57,527 nucleotides of DNA from Clostridia bacterium (GTDB lineage: Bacteria; Bacillota; Sulfobacillia; JAJZYS01; JAJYTV01): NCBI GenBank assembly GCA_027420455.1, contig DAIBJA010000036.1, positions 1 to 57,527 on the forward strand, given 5' to 3'. The translations under genes were made by a program, and so were the position numbers. Within the stretch, counting starts at the first letter, position 1. Every line of letters starts with the position of its first letter. This document shows, piece after piece, positions 17,964 through 25,417 of this stretch. The notes beneath the pieces were generated by a model that saw only the letters and a list, made by a program, of their open reading frames with translations, was not told where the DNA came from and searched no databases.

Positions 17964-19492
17964 AGGTCCTGCCACGTTTGCGGGCGATTCTCGGGCGTAG
18001 GCGCTACGAGAGCGAGGCGTTGTCGGCCGGGCAGGCACGTCAAAGCTGGTCGTGGCCGCCACGGCCCGGCCTGCATCAAGTGGCAGGTTCGACGTGTTCA
18101 GGCGACCAGGCTGCGGATCTTGCCCTTCTCGTGCTCACGGATGTGGCCGATCGCCATGGCCAGCATCACACAGAGCGCGAGGCCCACGCGCATCTTCATC
18201 TTGGCGAGGCCGCGGATGGTGTGCAGTTCAAACCCGAACGAGACATCGAGACGGCTGTTCACCCGCTCCACCGCCGTGCGCTCCTTGTAGAGTCGCTGCC
18301 AGACGTAGCTGGAGCGGTCGATCGGTGTGAAGATGCGCCGGTCGATCGCGAGCGGCACGCGCAGGCCCTTGGCGAGCGGACAGGTATCAAGGGCCCGGCA
18401 CGTGATGCCGCTGTGGCGGGCCGGGCAGAGCTTCTTCAAGGTCATGCGGTCCTTCTCGAAACCGCCGTTGGCCATCCGATGCCTCGTGCCCGTCTCGGGC
18501 GCGTAGCAGTCGACGTTGCCGTGCAGGTCGTAAGTCGCGTTCGCATGGCCCGGCAGGAGCCGCGACGTCTCGCCATCCCGCCAGGAGTTGCGGATGTCGT
18601 GTCGATCACCGGCTTGATGCCGTACTGCTCAAAGAACGTCACCGTCAGATCGGTGTCGTCGTAACCCTTGTCCGCTGTGAGGCTCGCCATGCGCTCAAGC
18701 AGCCAGTGCCTGGCGCTCGTCCATCTGCTGCAGCAAGGCCTTGCCGCCGGGTAGGTCCACCGTACTGGCCTTGGTGACGGCGAAGGCGAGCGACAGATCG
18801 TACACCGTGTCCACCACGAGGTGCAGGCGGTAGCCGAACCAGCGGACGACCTTCTCCCACGCCGTACTGTCCTTGTGCTTACCCTTGTAGCTCTTCTTCC
18901 CGTAGTCCCCATCGGTGTCGCGTCGTCCGTCCGGGACATCGCTGCTCGCCTTGTGCTTGGCGAACGAGGGCAGTGCCTTGCCGTCGAGGGCACCGCGCTG
19001 CCCGAAGCCAGGCAGCAACGTTGCCAGTTCCGCAACCATCCGCTCGAACATGGCGTCGATCTCCTCACCATGCCGGACGACACCATGCAGGAAGCGGGTG
19101 TATGCAGCTGCCGATGGCACGCCGCTGAGCCCGCAGAGATAGCGAAGTTGGCCGTTGCGCCCCAATTCCCGCCGTAGGCTCTCGATGCTCGCATGCTGGA
19201 ACACAATGCCCGCCAGCACCGAGTTCCAGATCGCCCGCACCGGATAATCGTCCCGGCCGTGCCCGCGCAGCACCTCAAGCCTCTCCACCAGCGGCCCGTC
19301 GGGCAGGTATTCAAGCGCTAAACGCAAGCGATCGAGATCGCCCAGGGCCTCACCTTGGTCCCACGCAAAGAGCGGAAGTTGTGGTATGATGGCCATGCAA
19401 GTGAGTCCTTCCTTCGGTAGATTTGGTTGTCTTAGCAACTCCCATTCTACCAGATGGCCTCACTTGTGTCTTTATTGCAGGACCTATATGCA
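17964..19492 (-). mobile_element. Degenerate insertion sequence (IS4/IS5-like), ends tentative
   Basis: A transposase pseudogene fills most of this stretch. The nine-base string AGGTCCTGC occurs at 17964-17972 and inverted at 19484-19492, enclosing about 1.5 kb, a normal size for such elements, but the match does not extend further. The true ends and target duplication are therefore uncertain. Confidence 0.4.
18098..19396 (-). pseudogene. DDE transposase with two frameshifts
   Basis: A full-length IS4/IS5-type transposase is spread over three frames. It starts at ATG 19396 (MAIIPQLPLFAWDQ), with the first Asp region in GALDGKALPSF and the YRLHLVVDTVYDL strand. It shifts frame near 18700 to ERMASLTADKGYDD (second Asp). 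It shifts again near 18600 to the C-terminal YKERTAVERVNSRLDVSFGFELHTIRGLAKMK, the Y-R-E signature. The two shifts each look like single-base changes, so the element is probably inactive unless these are sequencing errors. Confidence 0.85.
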
Positions 19493-19864
19493 GACCCAAG
19501 AGATCAAGGGCATGGGGTGAATCTCATGATCCACCCCATGCCCTCGCTGCAAAACGCCTGCATTCTGCTACCTTACTGGGGTAAACAACTTCTTGCCCTA
19601 TTCGCCAGCCCGCTCCCCGAGCGGATCTCACGACAACGGAATTACCTCGTGTCAAGGGATTCGCCCATCAGACCGGCAAGACCTACCCTCCTGCCTTTCG
19701 AGACGCTGCGCAAGGGGGCCGGGGCGTCCGGCACGATCGAAAGGTCCGCGCTCAGCAGGCGGATGACAGTGGCCGTGAGCCGCAGGCCAATCACATCACT
19801 CACTGCGCGCGGATCTCCTTGCCATTCTGCGCCGGCTACGAGCCGCGGCGGGCCTTTCTGGACG

Positions 19865-20128
19865 TTCCGCAACCGACAGGGCGCGAACCTCTCTGAGGTC
19901 TACGTGCGTCGGCTTGTGAGCGACCTGGCGCATCAAGCCGGGATTCGCAAGACGGTGACGCCGCACGTTCTGAGGCACTCCTTCGCCACGCTGATGTTGA
20001 ACGGAGCCGACCTGCTACGCGTCAAGGAGGACCTCGGCAACGGTTCCCTCTCGACCACGGAACGCTACCTGCACGCAGCCAAGAACCTGGAGCAGGGGAG
20101 CGCAGACTTCCTGCCGTTCGCGGTGTAG
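19865..20128 (+). pseudogene. C-terminal remnant of a tyrosine recombinase (XerC/D-like)
   Basis: The last 87 codons of the track ORF match the end of phage-type integrases: LSEVYVRRLVSDLAHQAGI, then the HxLRH box in TPHVLRHSFATLML, and the nucleophile Tyr in STTERYLHA. The usual LGH before STT is LGN here. The N-terminal half and the first catalytic Arg are absent, and the preceding sequence is unrelated, so it is a decayed fragment marking old integration activity next to the IS. Confidence 0.75.
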
Positions 20129-20146
20129 AAGATCAGCGAGCCAGAT

Positions 20147-20193
20147 AAGAAGATCGGCACGGGTGGCGCCAACGCGCTGCCCGTGCTTCTTTC
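20147..20193 (+). terminator. Candidate terminator after the integrase remnant
   Basis: GCACGGG (20157-20163) pairs with CCCGTGC (20180-20186), with GAAG/CTTC-like extension outside and a TTCTTTCT tail. Confidence 0.5.
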
Positions 20194-20349
20194 TCCGGAC
20201 GTTTTTTGAAGAGTCGGTCTCTGATGCGGCTTTAAGTATAGATGGCCTGAAAAGAGGGCGGAAATGCCGTGGATTTAGGCATTCCCTTTGTAGGTAGAAG
20301 GAGTGGTCACTCTCTACGCCACAGCCTCGTGCAGAAGGGAGGTGCGAAA

Positions 20350-20448
20350 GTGCATCTCATAACCCAGATCGCTCTAGGTATCATTGCCTCGCTGATCGCC
20401 GGATGCCTCATCTTGGGCTTCGAGATCCTAACCGGACTCGTGCATTGA
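20350..20448 (+). CDS. 32-residue membrane peptide 1
   Basis: Too short for the track. GTG start with AAGGGAGGT six bases upstream. The peptide is almost one hydrophobic helix (TQIALGIIASLIAGCLILGF) with a short polar end. It starts Met-His-Leu, as does the second small membrane peptide 220 bases downstream. Length and single helix resemble type I toxin peptides and other tiny membrane proteins of Bacillota. I do not recognise a named family. A perfect AATGCC-N9-GGCATT repeat lies upstream at about 20263-20284. Confidence 0.55.
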   Translation: MHLITQIALGIIASLIAGCLILGFEILTGLVH

Positions 20449-20571
20449 GGAGGAGGAGGTGGCGGCCGATGCGTCACCGAAACTTGGCCACGAGGAGCTT
20501 GCCTCCTTGCGAACTCGCCCCCCGCCGCCTTCCAGCGGCCAGTCCGTCGCAAGACGGAACGACGGGGGGTG

Positions 20572-20676
20572 GTGCATCTGGCCATACACCTGGTCCTGTC
20601 CGTGAAGGTCGCCTTGGCGACAATCGCGTTCGCGGGTACTGTGGTCGCGGCAAGGTCCCGAGCAAAACGAAAGTAG
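20572..20676 (+). CDS. 34-residue membrane peptide 2, candidate toxin
   Basis: A short ORF with one membrane helix (HLVLSVKVALATIAFAGTVV) and a strongly basic tail (RSRAKRK), the usual shape of type I toxin peptides. It starts Met-His-Leu like peptide 1. The ribosome site GGGGGG is very close to the GTG, so translation may be weak or the start may differ. The upstream 100 bases can fold: CCGTC-GCAA-GACGG and CCCCCCGCCG with CGACGGGGGG, the latter hiding the ribosome site. A convergent promoter and hairpin on the other strand suggest an antisense RNA over its 3' end. Confidence 0.45.
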   Translation: MHLAIHLVLSVKVALATIAFAGTVVAARSRAKRK

Positions 20677-20695
20677 CCCGTTCGTGGCGGGCTAC
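20673..20695 (-). terminator. Leftward terminator of the antisense RNA
   Basis: An 8-bp perfect stem (GTAGCCCG with CGGGCTAC) and a seven-base loop. The T-rich tail TTTCGTTTT is on the minus strand, so it is oriented leftward; it overlaps the stop codon of peptide 2. Confidence 0.55.
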
Positions 20696-20745
20696 CTAGC
20701 CGGGAAAACCTAGACAGATCACTCTGCGACGGGTCGGACCGCTGG

Positions 20746-20786
20746 CAACTGGGAGCGTTCTTCTTTGCGGGAGGCGCTCCCGGTTG
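20746..20786 (+). terminator. Rightward terminator-like hairpin after peptide 2
   Basis: CAACTGGGAGCG (20746-20757) pairs with CGCTCCCGGTTG (20775-20786) over 12 bases with one G-T pair, followed by TTCT. A transcript of peptide 2 ending here would overlap the leftward RNA by more than 100 bases. Confidence 0.45.
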
Positions 20787-20816
20787 TTCTATGCGGAAAA
20801 CCGCCTTACTACACAC

Positions 20817-20846
20817 ACAGTACCTACCACCGGCCTTGTATGTCAA
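20817..20846 (-). promoter_or_regulatory. Leftward sigma-A-like promoter
   Basis: TTGACA (perfect -35) and TACTGT (-10 with the key T, A and T) separated by 18 bases, on the minus strand. No protein gene follows leftward; it points at the candidate antisense RNA. Confidence 0.5.
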
Positions 20847-20869
20847 CCGGACGACTTGACTCACAATTA

Positions 20870-20916
20870 AAGTACTCGAAACTGAGTCGTTGCCTCAGAA
20901 ACAAAAGGTACTCGAA
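20870..20916. repeat. Direct repeats GTACTCGAA around an inverted repeat
   Basis: AAGTACTCGAA (20870-20880) and AGGTACTCGAA (20906-20916) are 36 bases apart and flank CTGAG-N7-CTCAG. They lie directly upstream of the small ORF at 20932 and look like a repressor binding region of a mobile element. Confidence 0.45.
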
Positions 20917-20931
20917 GGGAGGGTTGTCCCC

Positions 20932-21093
20932 ATGGCGCGAAGTCACGTTCCAGACCTGTCCCGGAGGGAGGTGCTGGACGTGCCCCTCCTGTTCAAGGAA
21001 CGCCAGGTGGTCTGCGTTGCTCGTGATGACCACGTCTGCTGCATGGTCCCGGCGTGTACCTGCGGTGGCGGCCGCCCAGTCCCTTCACAATAG
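20932..21093 (+). CDS. Small Cys-rich hypothetical protein (53 residues)
   Basis: ATG start with GGGAGGG eight bases upstream. The product has a charged N-terminus (DLSRREVLDVPLLFKERQ) and five cysteines, four clustered in HVCCMVPACTC, so it could bind metal. It resembles no family I know. It lies in the accessory island, after the GTACTCGAA repeats and about 430 bases before the serine recombinase. Confidence 0.4.
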   Translation: MARSHVPDLSRREVLDVPLLFKERQVVCVARDDHVCCMVPACTCGGGRPVPSQ

Positions 21094-21301
21094 TCTCCGC
21101 GACAAATTCGGCCAACACCGCCTGGGAGACGATCGGGGCAGAGAACAGCCCGGAGTTGACGAGCAGCTGGCACTGCATGTTGGCCCTGCATGGTCATCCT
21201 CTCGACAGACCTCGCCATTCGACCTTGTCGCCCGCGGGGATGTACATGCCGCGTCCGGACCGGGTGCGGCATAGAATCCCCGAAGGGGGGGTGGCACGTT
21301 C

Positions 21302-21523
21302 ATGGCCGAGATGGATCCTGGCGGTCCGTCCGACGTCGAGTTGGAGCAGGCATGCGAGGTCATCATCAGCCGGCGCGTATCCGCCTTGGGATGCCGCAAC
21401 TGATGGCGGGTGCTGGACTGCGACCCCGAGCTGGTCCATGGAGCCATTCGTGCGTGGGCGAACCACACTCGACCCCTCTCAGATATTGCAGACGACCTCA
21501 GGAGGGCTTTGGGGGAGGGGTAG
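21302..21523 (+). pseudogene. 70-codon ORF interrupted by one in-frame TGA
   Basis: From ATG 21302 the frame encodes 33 residues (ending SALGCRN), then TGA (21401), then continues for 39 sense codons (WRVLDCDPELVHGAIRAWAN, then HTRPLSDIADDLRRALGEG) to TAG, three bases before the serine recombinase ATG. Both halves look protein-like and stay in one frame. Either it is one gene broken by a nonsense mutation, a readthrough case, or two coupled genes with the second starting at GTG 21410. A G-run (GGGGGGG) lies about ten bases upstream of the ATG. Function unknown; the position suggests an accessory protein of the recombinase. Confidence 0.4.
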
Positions 21524-21526
21524 TAC

Positions 21527-23038
21527 ATGCGGGTGGCACTGTACTGCCGAATCTCCACGGATGAGGACCTGCAACGATACTCGCTTTTGAACCAGGAGGC
21601 GTCGTTACGCCGGTACGCCGAAGAACGGGGCTGGGAGATCTCCGGCGTCTTCGTGGATCGGGTCAGTGGCAGCAAGGACAAGCGTCCAGGCCTCAGCCGC
21701 ATTCTCGAGTCGCTGTCGATCGGGGACGCCGACGCGGTAGTGGTCACGGAGCAAGATCGGCTGAGCCGTCTGGACGAGATCCCGTGGGCCCTCCTCAAGC
21801 AAACCTTTCGGGACTCCGGGGCGCGGTTCTTTACCCTGTCGGGCGAAGTGGATTTCCACAACGAGGACGACGAGTTCTCGGCCGACATCATGGCGCTCAT
21901 CGACCGCCGGCGGCGCAAGACCATCGTGAGACAGATGGTTCGCGGCCGGGCGGGAGCGGCCAAGAGAGGGGAGTGGCTAGGACGCCTTCCCTTCGGATAC
22001 CGCAGGAGTCCCGAAACAAAGCATCTTGAGCCTCATCCTGCCGAGTCCCAGATGGTTCGGCAGATCTTTCAGCACTTCAGCCAACAGAAGATGGGCAGCA
22101 TGCGCCTAGCGGCCCTGATGCGGGACCTCATTCCGACAAGACGTGTCGACCAGGCGTTCATCATTCATGTGTTGCGCAACCCGGTATACAGAGGCGACCT
22201 GGTGATGGAGGTCGGTGGGGAAAGCATATGCGTCGAAGGGGCACATGAGCCGATCGTCAGCCGGGATCTCTGGGAGACATGCAACCAGCTAATGAACAGG
22301 AGGAGCGCCGAGAACAAGAAGTCCAGGATCGAGAGCACCGTCGGGCTCGTTGCCGGCATGGTCTACTGCGCCGACTGCGGGCAGATCCTGTCGCCCACCA
22401 CGGCCACGAAACGGGTAGGAGATGAGCTGTTTCGCTACCACTACTACCGGCACGTTCGCCAGCACCGGGACAAGGAGTTGCCTGACGGACGCCTTTGCCG
22501 TGCGGCGCATCGGGCCGAACAGGTAGACGCGAACGTCCGAGCCCAACTGACCCGCATTGCCACCTCGCCGGCCGCAAGGCGCCAGCTGCTCCGCCGCCTG
22601 GGGGACAGCAAGGAGGCAGAGCAGCTCGAAGCGAGGCAGCGGGAATTCAGTGATCAGATTGCGTCCTTGCGCCGAAAGCAGGAGCGACTCCTGCAGCTCT
22701 TCCTCTCGGGGGACTGGGATCGGAGCCGCCTCAACGCGGAGAAGAGAAACCTGGATCGCAGCATCGCGACCCTCGAAGGTGAGCTGAGCGATGTGCAGGG
22801 GAAGCTGCGGCTCGCCCGGGTGGGCGTCTTCAGCCTCGATCTGCTCGCGGAGACGTTCGCGGTGGCGGCGGACATGGCGAGCCTATCCTTCAGCGACCAG
22901 CAAACGGTCGTGCGCGGGCTCGTCGACCGTGTGGAGATCCAGGGCGACGGGCGGGTGAAGGTGATCGCCAAGGTGTCCGTGGCCGCACCTGAGGCAACTG
23001 CGACGCAGTTTGTACACCGTGGCACTGGAGCAGGATAA
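21527..23038 (+). CDS. Large serine recombinase (site-specific integrase)
   Basis: 503 residues. The catalytic domain (about 1-140) starts MRVALYCRISTDEDLQRYSL, with nucleophile Ser10, and has the EQDRLSRL helix. The Recombinase domain (about 150-250) is followed by a zinc ribbon (VYCADCGQ and a later Cys) and a coiled-coil segment rich in Glu/Arg (about 340-420). Such enzymes integrate and excise phages, conjugative elements and sporulation-interrupting elements. ATG start with GGGGAGGGG six bases upstream. All catalytic features look intact. It sits directly upstream of asd, at the right end of the accessory island. Confidence 0.95.
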   Translation: MRVALYCRISTDEDLQRYSLLNQEASLRRYAEERGWEISGVFVDRVSGSKDKRPGLSRILESLSIGDADAVVVTEQDRLSRLDEIPWALLKQTFRDSGARFFTLSGEVDFHNEDDEFSADIMALIDRRRRKTIVRQMVRGRAGAAKRGEWLGRLPFGYRRSPETKHLEPHPAESQMVRQIFQHFSQQKMGSMRLAALMRDLIPTRRVDQAFIIHVLRNPVYRGDLVMEVGGESICVEGAHEPIVSRDLWETCNQLMNRRSAENKKSRIESTVGLVAGMVYCADCGQILSPTTATKRVGDELFRYHYYRHVRQHRDKELPDGRLCRAAHRAEQVDANVRAQLTRIATSPAARRQLLRRLGDSKEAEQLEARQREFSDQIASLRRKQERLLQLFLSGDWDRSRLNAEKRNLDRSIATLEGELSDVQGKLRLARVGVFSLDLLAETFAVAADMASLSFSDQQTVVRGLVDRVEIQGDGRVKVIAKVSVAAPEATATQFVHRGTGAG

Positions 23039-23147
23039 TCCGAATGTCAAACCGAACTCGGTGGCCGCCGATCTGAGCCGGGTTGCCGACACCGTCGTCG
23101 CCGCTCTGGAACATCGGCAGCTCCAGCCTCTCCTTATCGGACGCTGA
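23019..23147 (+). CDS. Possible 42-residue ORF after the recombinase
   Basis: A GTG-started frame overlaps the recombinase end and reads into VKPNSVAADLSRVADTVVAALE, which looks amphipathic. There is no ribosome site. It could be a remnant of the gene once joined to this junction. Low confidence. Confidence 0.15.
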   Translation: MALEQDNPNVKPNSVAADLSRVADTVVAALEHRQLQPLLIGR

Positions 23148-23165
23148 CTTGGACGGAGGATCGCC

Positions 23166-24182
23166 TTGCAAAGCGTTAATATCGTGATCGTCGGGGCCGC
23201 CGGACTGGTCGGCCAGGAGATTGCCGGGGTTCTCGCCGAGCACACAAGTGCGTTGCCCGTGGGAGAGATCCGCCTCGTCGCGAGCGACCGGTCGGCAGGA
23301 CACGAGCTCGTTGCGCTCGGTCGCCGCCTCACCGTCGAGGCCATTTCCGTCGAGAGTTTCCGCGACATGGACTTCGCGTTCTTCGCCGCTCCCAACGACG
23401 TGTCGGCGCATTATGCCCCGATCGCCGCGCAGGCGGGGGCGGTCGCCATCGACAAGTCGAGCCACTTCCGCATGCAGGGCGGCATCCCCCTGGTCGTGCC
23501 CGAGGTGAACTTCGACCACATCGGAGCCGACGACCGCATCATCGCGAGCCCCAACTGCTCGACCATCCAGCTCGTCATGGCCCTCGGGCCGCTCGATCGC
23601 GCGTTCGGGATCACACGGGTCATCGTCAGCACCTACCAGTCTGTCTCAGGCAGCGGCCGCGAGGCGCTCGACGGCCTCGAGGCCGAGACGAGGGCGTGGG
23701 CGGCGGGAGAGGCGACTGAGCCGAGGGCTTATCGCGACCCGATCGCCTTCAACGTGCTGGCGCAGTGCGACGCGTTCCAGTCGGACGGCTTCACCAAGGA
23801 AGAACTGAAACTGCGCCAGGAGACGCGCAAGATTCTGGGCAGGCCCGACCTCCCGCTCGCCGCGACCGCGGTGCGTGTTCCGGTCCGAGTCGGGCACGCG
23901 GAAGCGGTCAGCGTGGAGTTCGCGCGCAAGGTGAGTCCCGAAGAGGCCCGGGAACTTTTGCGAGGCCAGCGCGGGGTGCGCATCGTGGACGATCCGGCGG
24001 CGGAGATCTACCCGACGCCGCTCGCGGCGGCCGGCCAGGATGACGTGCTCGTGGGCAGGATGCGCCAGGATCCCGATCGTGACGATACGCTGCACTTCTT
24101 CGTTGTTGCCGACAACCTGCGCAAGGGCGCGGCGACCAACGCCGTGCAGATCGCGGAGGCGTTATGGCTGAAAAGGAACTGA
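23166..24182 (+). CDS. asd: Aspartate-semialdehyde dehydrogenase
   Basis: 338 residues. It reduces aspartyl phosphate to aspartate semialdehyde with NADPH, on the route to lysine, diaminopimelate, threonine and methionine. N-terminal IVGAAGLVGQEI binds NADP; the catalytic Cys131 is in SPNCSTIQ; the substrate region is TYQSVSGSGREALDGL, and the catalytic His follows in VRVGHAEAV. TTG start with GGACGGAGG upstream. First gene of the asd-dapG-dapA unit, overlapping dapG by 19 bases. In Bacillus the dipicolinate genes dpaA and dpaB precede asd; here the recombinase does. Confidence 0.96.
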   Translation: MQSVNIVIVGAAGLVGQEIAGVLAEHTSALPVGEIRLVASDRSAGHELVALGRRLTVEAISVESFRDMDFAFFAAPNDVSAHYAPIAAQAGAVAIDKSSHFRMQGGIPLVVPEVNFDHIGADDRIIASPNCSTIQLVMALGPLDRAFGITRVIVSTYQSVSGSGREALDGLEAETRAWAAGEATEPRAYRDPIAFNVLAQCDAFQSDGFTKEELKLRQETRKILGRPDLPLAATAVRVPVRVGHAEAVSVEFARKVSPEEARELLRGQRGVRIVDDPAAEIYPTPLAAAGQDDVLVGRMRQDPDRDDTLHFFVVADNLRKGAATNAVQIAEALWLKRN

Positions 24183-25393
24183 TCGTCCAGAAGTTTGGCG
24201 GCACCTCCGTCGTGGACTACGAGCATCGCGCGCGGGTCGCGCAAATCGTGCAGTCCGCCGTGCAGGAGGGCCTGCGCAGTGTCGTCGTCGTATCGGCGCC
24301 CGGCAGACTCGGCGATGCCTACGCCACCGACACCCTGCTGCAGCTGGTGGAAAACGAGGGGGCCAAGGTTCCCGCGCGCGAAACCGATCTCCTTCTGGCT
24401 TGCGGCGAGATCATCTCCGCCGTGGTGATGGCTGGACATCTGCGCAAAGAGGGCGTGCCCGCCCGTGCGCTGACGGGCCCTCAGGCAGGCATCGAGACGG
24501 ACGGCCGCTTCGGAGACGCCAAGATCCTGCGGGTGGACCCCGGGCCGCTCAGCGCTGTGCTGGACGAGGGGCTGGTGCCTGTGGTGGCCGGCTTCCAGGG
24601 CAGGACGCCACAGGGCGAGATCGCGACGCTCGGCCGCGGCGGGTCGGATACGTCCGCAGCTGCGATCGGTGCGGCCTTGGGCGCAGACTATGTCGACATC
24701 TACACGGACGTCGACGGCGTCAAGACGGCTGATCCGCGCATTGTGCCCGAGGCCAGGACGATCAGTGCCCTCGATTACGATGAACTCTTCCAGATGGCAC
24801 AGGCTGGCGCCAAGGTTGTGCATCCGCGCGCGGTCGAGGTGGCCCGCCAGGCCCGTGTGCCCCTGCGCGTCCGCTCGACGGTGGGGGATGAGGCCGGCAC
24901 CGTCATCGGCGGAGCGCGCCTGCAGGACCTGTGGCATGCGCGCAGGCCGGAGAACACCGTCGTCGGCGTCACAGACCGTTCGGATATCGGCGAAGTCATC
25001 GTGGCAACACCGAAGGGTAGCGAGCGCACCGCCATCGAGGCGAAGATCTTTCAGGTTCTGGCCTCGCATGGCATCTCGGCCGACATGATCTCGGTCTCGC
25101 CGGGCCGTGTGGCGTTCATCGTCGCGCAGACGCAGCTTGCCGATGCCGGCCGGCTGGTCGGCGGTCTCGGACTGCCGGTCGAGACGCGGGACGACGTCGC
25201 CAAGGTGGCGATCATCGGCTCGGCCATCGCGGGGCTGCCAGGCGTGATGGCAACCCTGATGGAAGGGCTCCTCGCGGCGGGTGTCGAGATCCTTGAAACG
25301 TCGGACTCCCACTCCTCGATCGCTTGTCTTGTCCCCGAAGGGCGTCGCATCGACGCGGTGCGCACCCTGCACCGCCAGTTCCATCTTTCCTGA
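24164..25393 (+). CDS. dapG: Aspartokinase
   Basis: 409 residues. It phosphorylates aspartate, the first step of the pathway. The kinase domain (about 1-240) opens with QKFGGTSV and holds GRGGSDTSAAAIGAALGADYVDIYTDVDGV. Two ACT regulatory domains follow (about 265-405). The position asd-kinase-dapA matches dapG of Bacillus, the isozyme regulated by diaminopimelate; the allosteric effector here is inferred from position only. ATG start with CGGAGG just upstream, inside asd. Confidence 0.93.
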   Translation: MAEKELIVQKFGGTSVVDYEHRARVAQIVQSAVQEGLRSVVVVSAPGRLGDAYATDTLLQLVENEGAKVPARETDLLLACGEIISAVVMAGHLRKEGVPARALTGPQAGIETDGRFGDAKILRVDPGPLSAVLDEGLVPVVAGFQGRTPQGEIATLGRGGSDTSAAAIGAALGADYVDIYTDVDGVKTADPRIVPEARTISALDYDELFQMAQAGAKVVHPRAVEVARQARVPLRVRSTVGDEAGTVIGGARLQDLWHARRPENTVVGVTDRSDIGEVIVATPKGSERTAIEAKIFQVLASHGISADMISVSPGRVAFIVAQTQLADAGRLVGGLGLPVETRDDVAKVAIIGSAIAGLPGVMATLMEGLLAAGVEILETSDSHSSIACLVPEGRRIDAVRTLHRQFHLS

Positions 25394-25417
25394 CCGACTG
25401 CGGAAGGAGGCATCAGG

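Larger units (their letters stand above)
20664..20810 (-). ncRNA. Candidate antisense RNA overlapping the 3' end of peptide 2
   Basis: Inferred from a leftward promoter-like pair (TTGACA, 18 bases, TACTGT) at 20817-20846 and a leftward intrinsic-terminator-like hairpin (GTAGCCCG/CGGGCTAC, 20673-20695) followed on that strand by TTTCGTTTT. The transcript would be about 145 bases, would overlap the end of the peptide 2 ORF and its 3' untranslated region, and contains no convincing ORF. This is the layout of RatA opposite txpA in Bacillus. No expression evidence is available. Confidence 0.4.

Noticed and set aside
20403-20699. 98-codon plus ORF in the small-peptide region
   Set aside because: Although an internal ATG (20469) has a good ribosome site, the product is Pro/Gly/Arg-rich without features; the overlapping short frame with a membrane helix is more convincing.
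20307-20864. 185-codon minus ORF
   Set aside because: Its start lies inside the promoter-like boxes, composition is non-protein-like, and it spans the leftward terminator hairpin.
20765-21274. 169-codon plus ORF
   Set aside because: No ribosome site, low-order sequence, crosses the GTACTCGAA repeats and the better-supported 53-codon ORF.
23039-24182. Lysine riboswitch upstream of asd
   Set aside because: Only about 130 bases separate the recombinase stop from asd and no long structured leader with the conserved lysine-riboswitch elements was seen.
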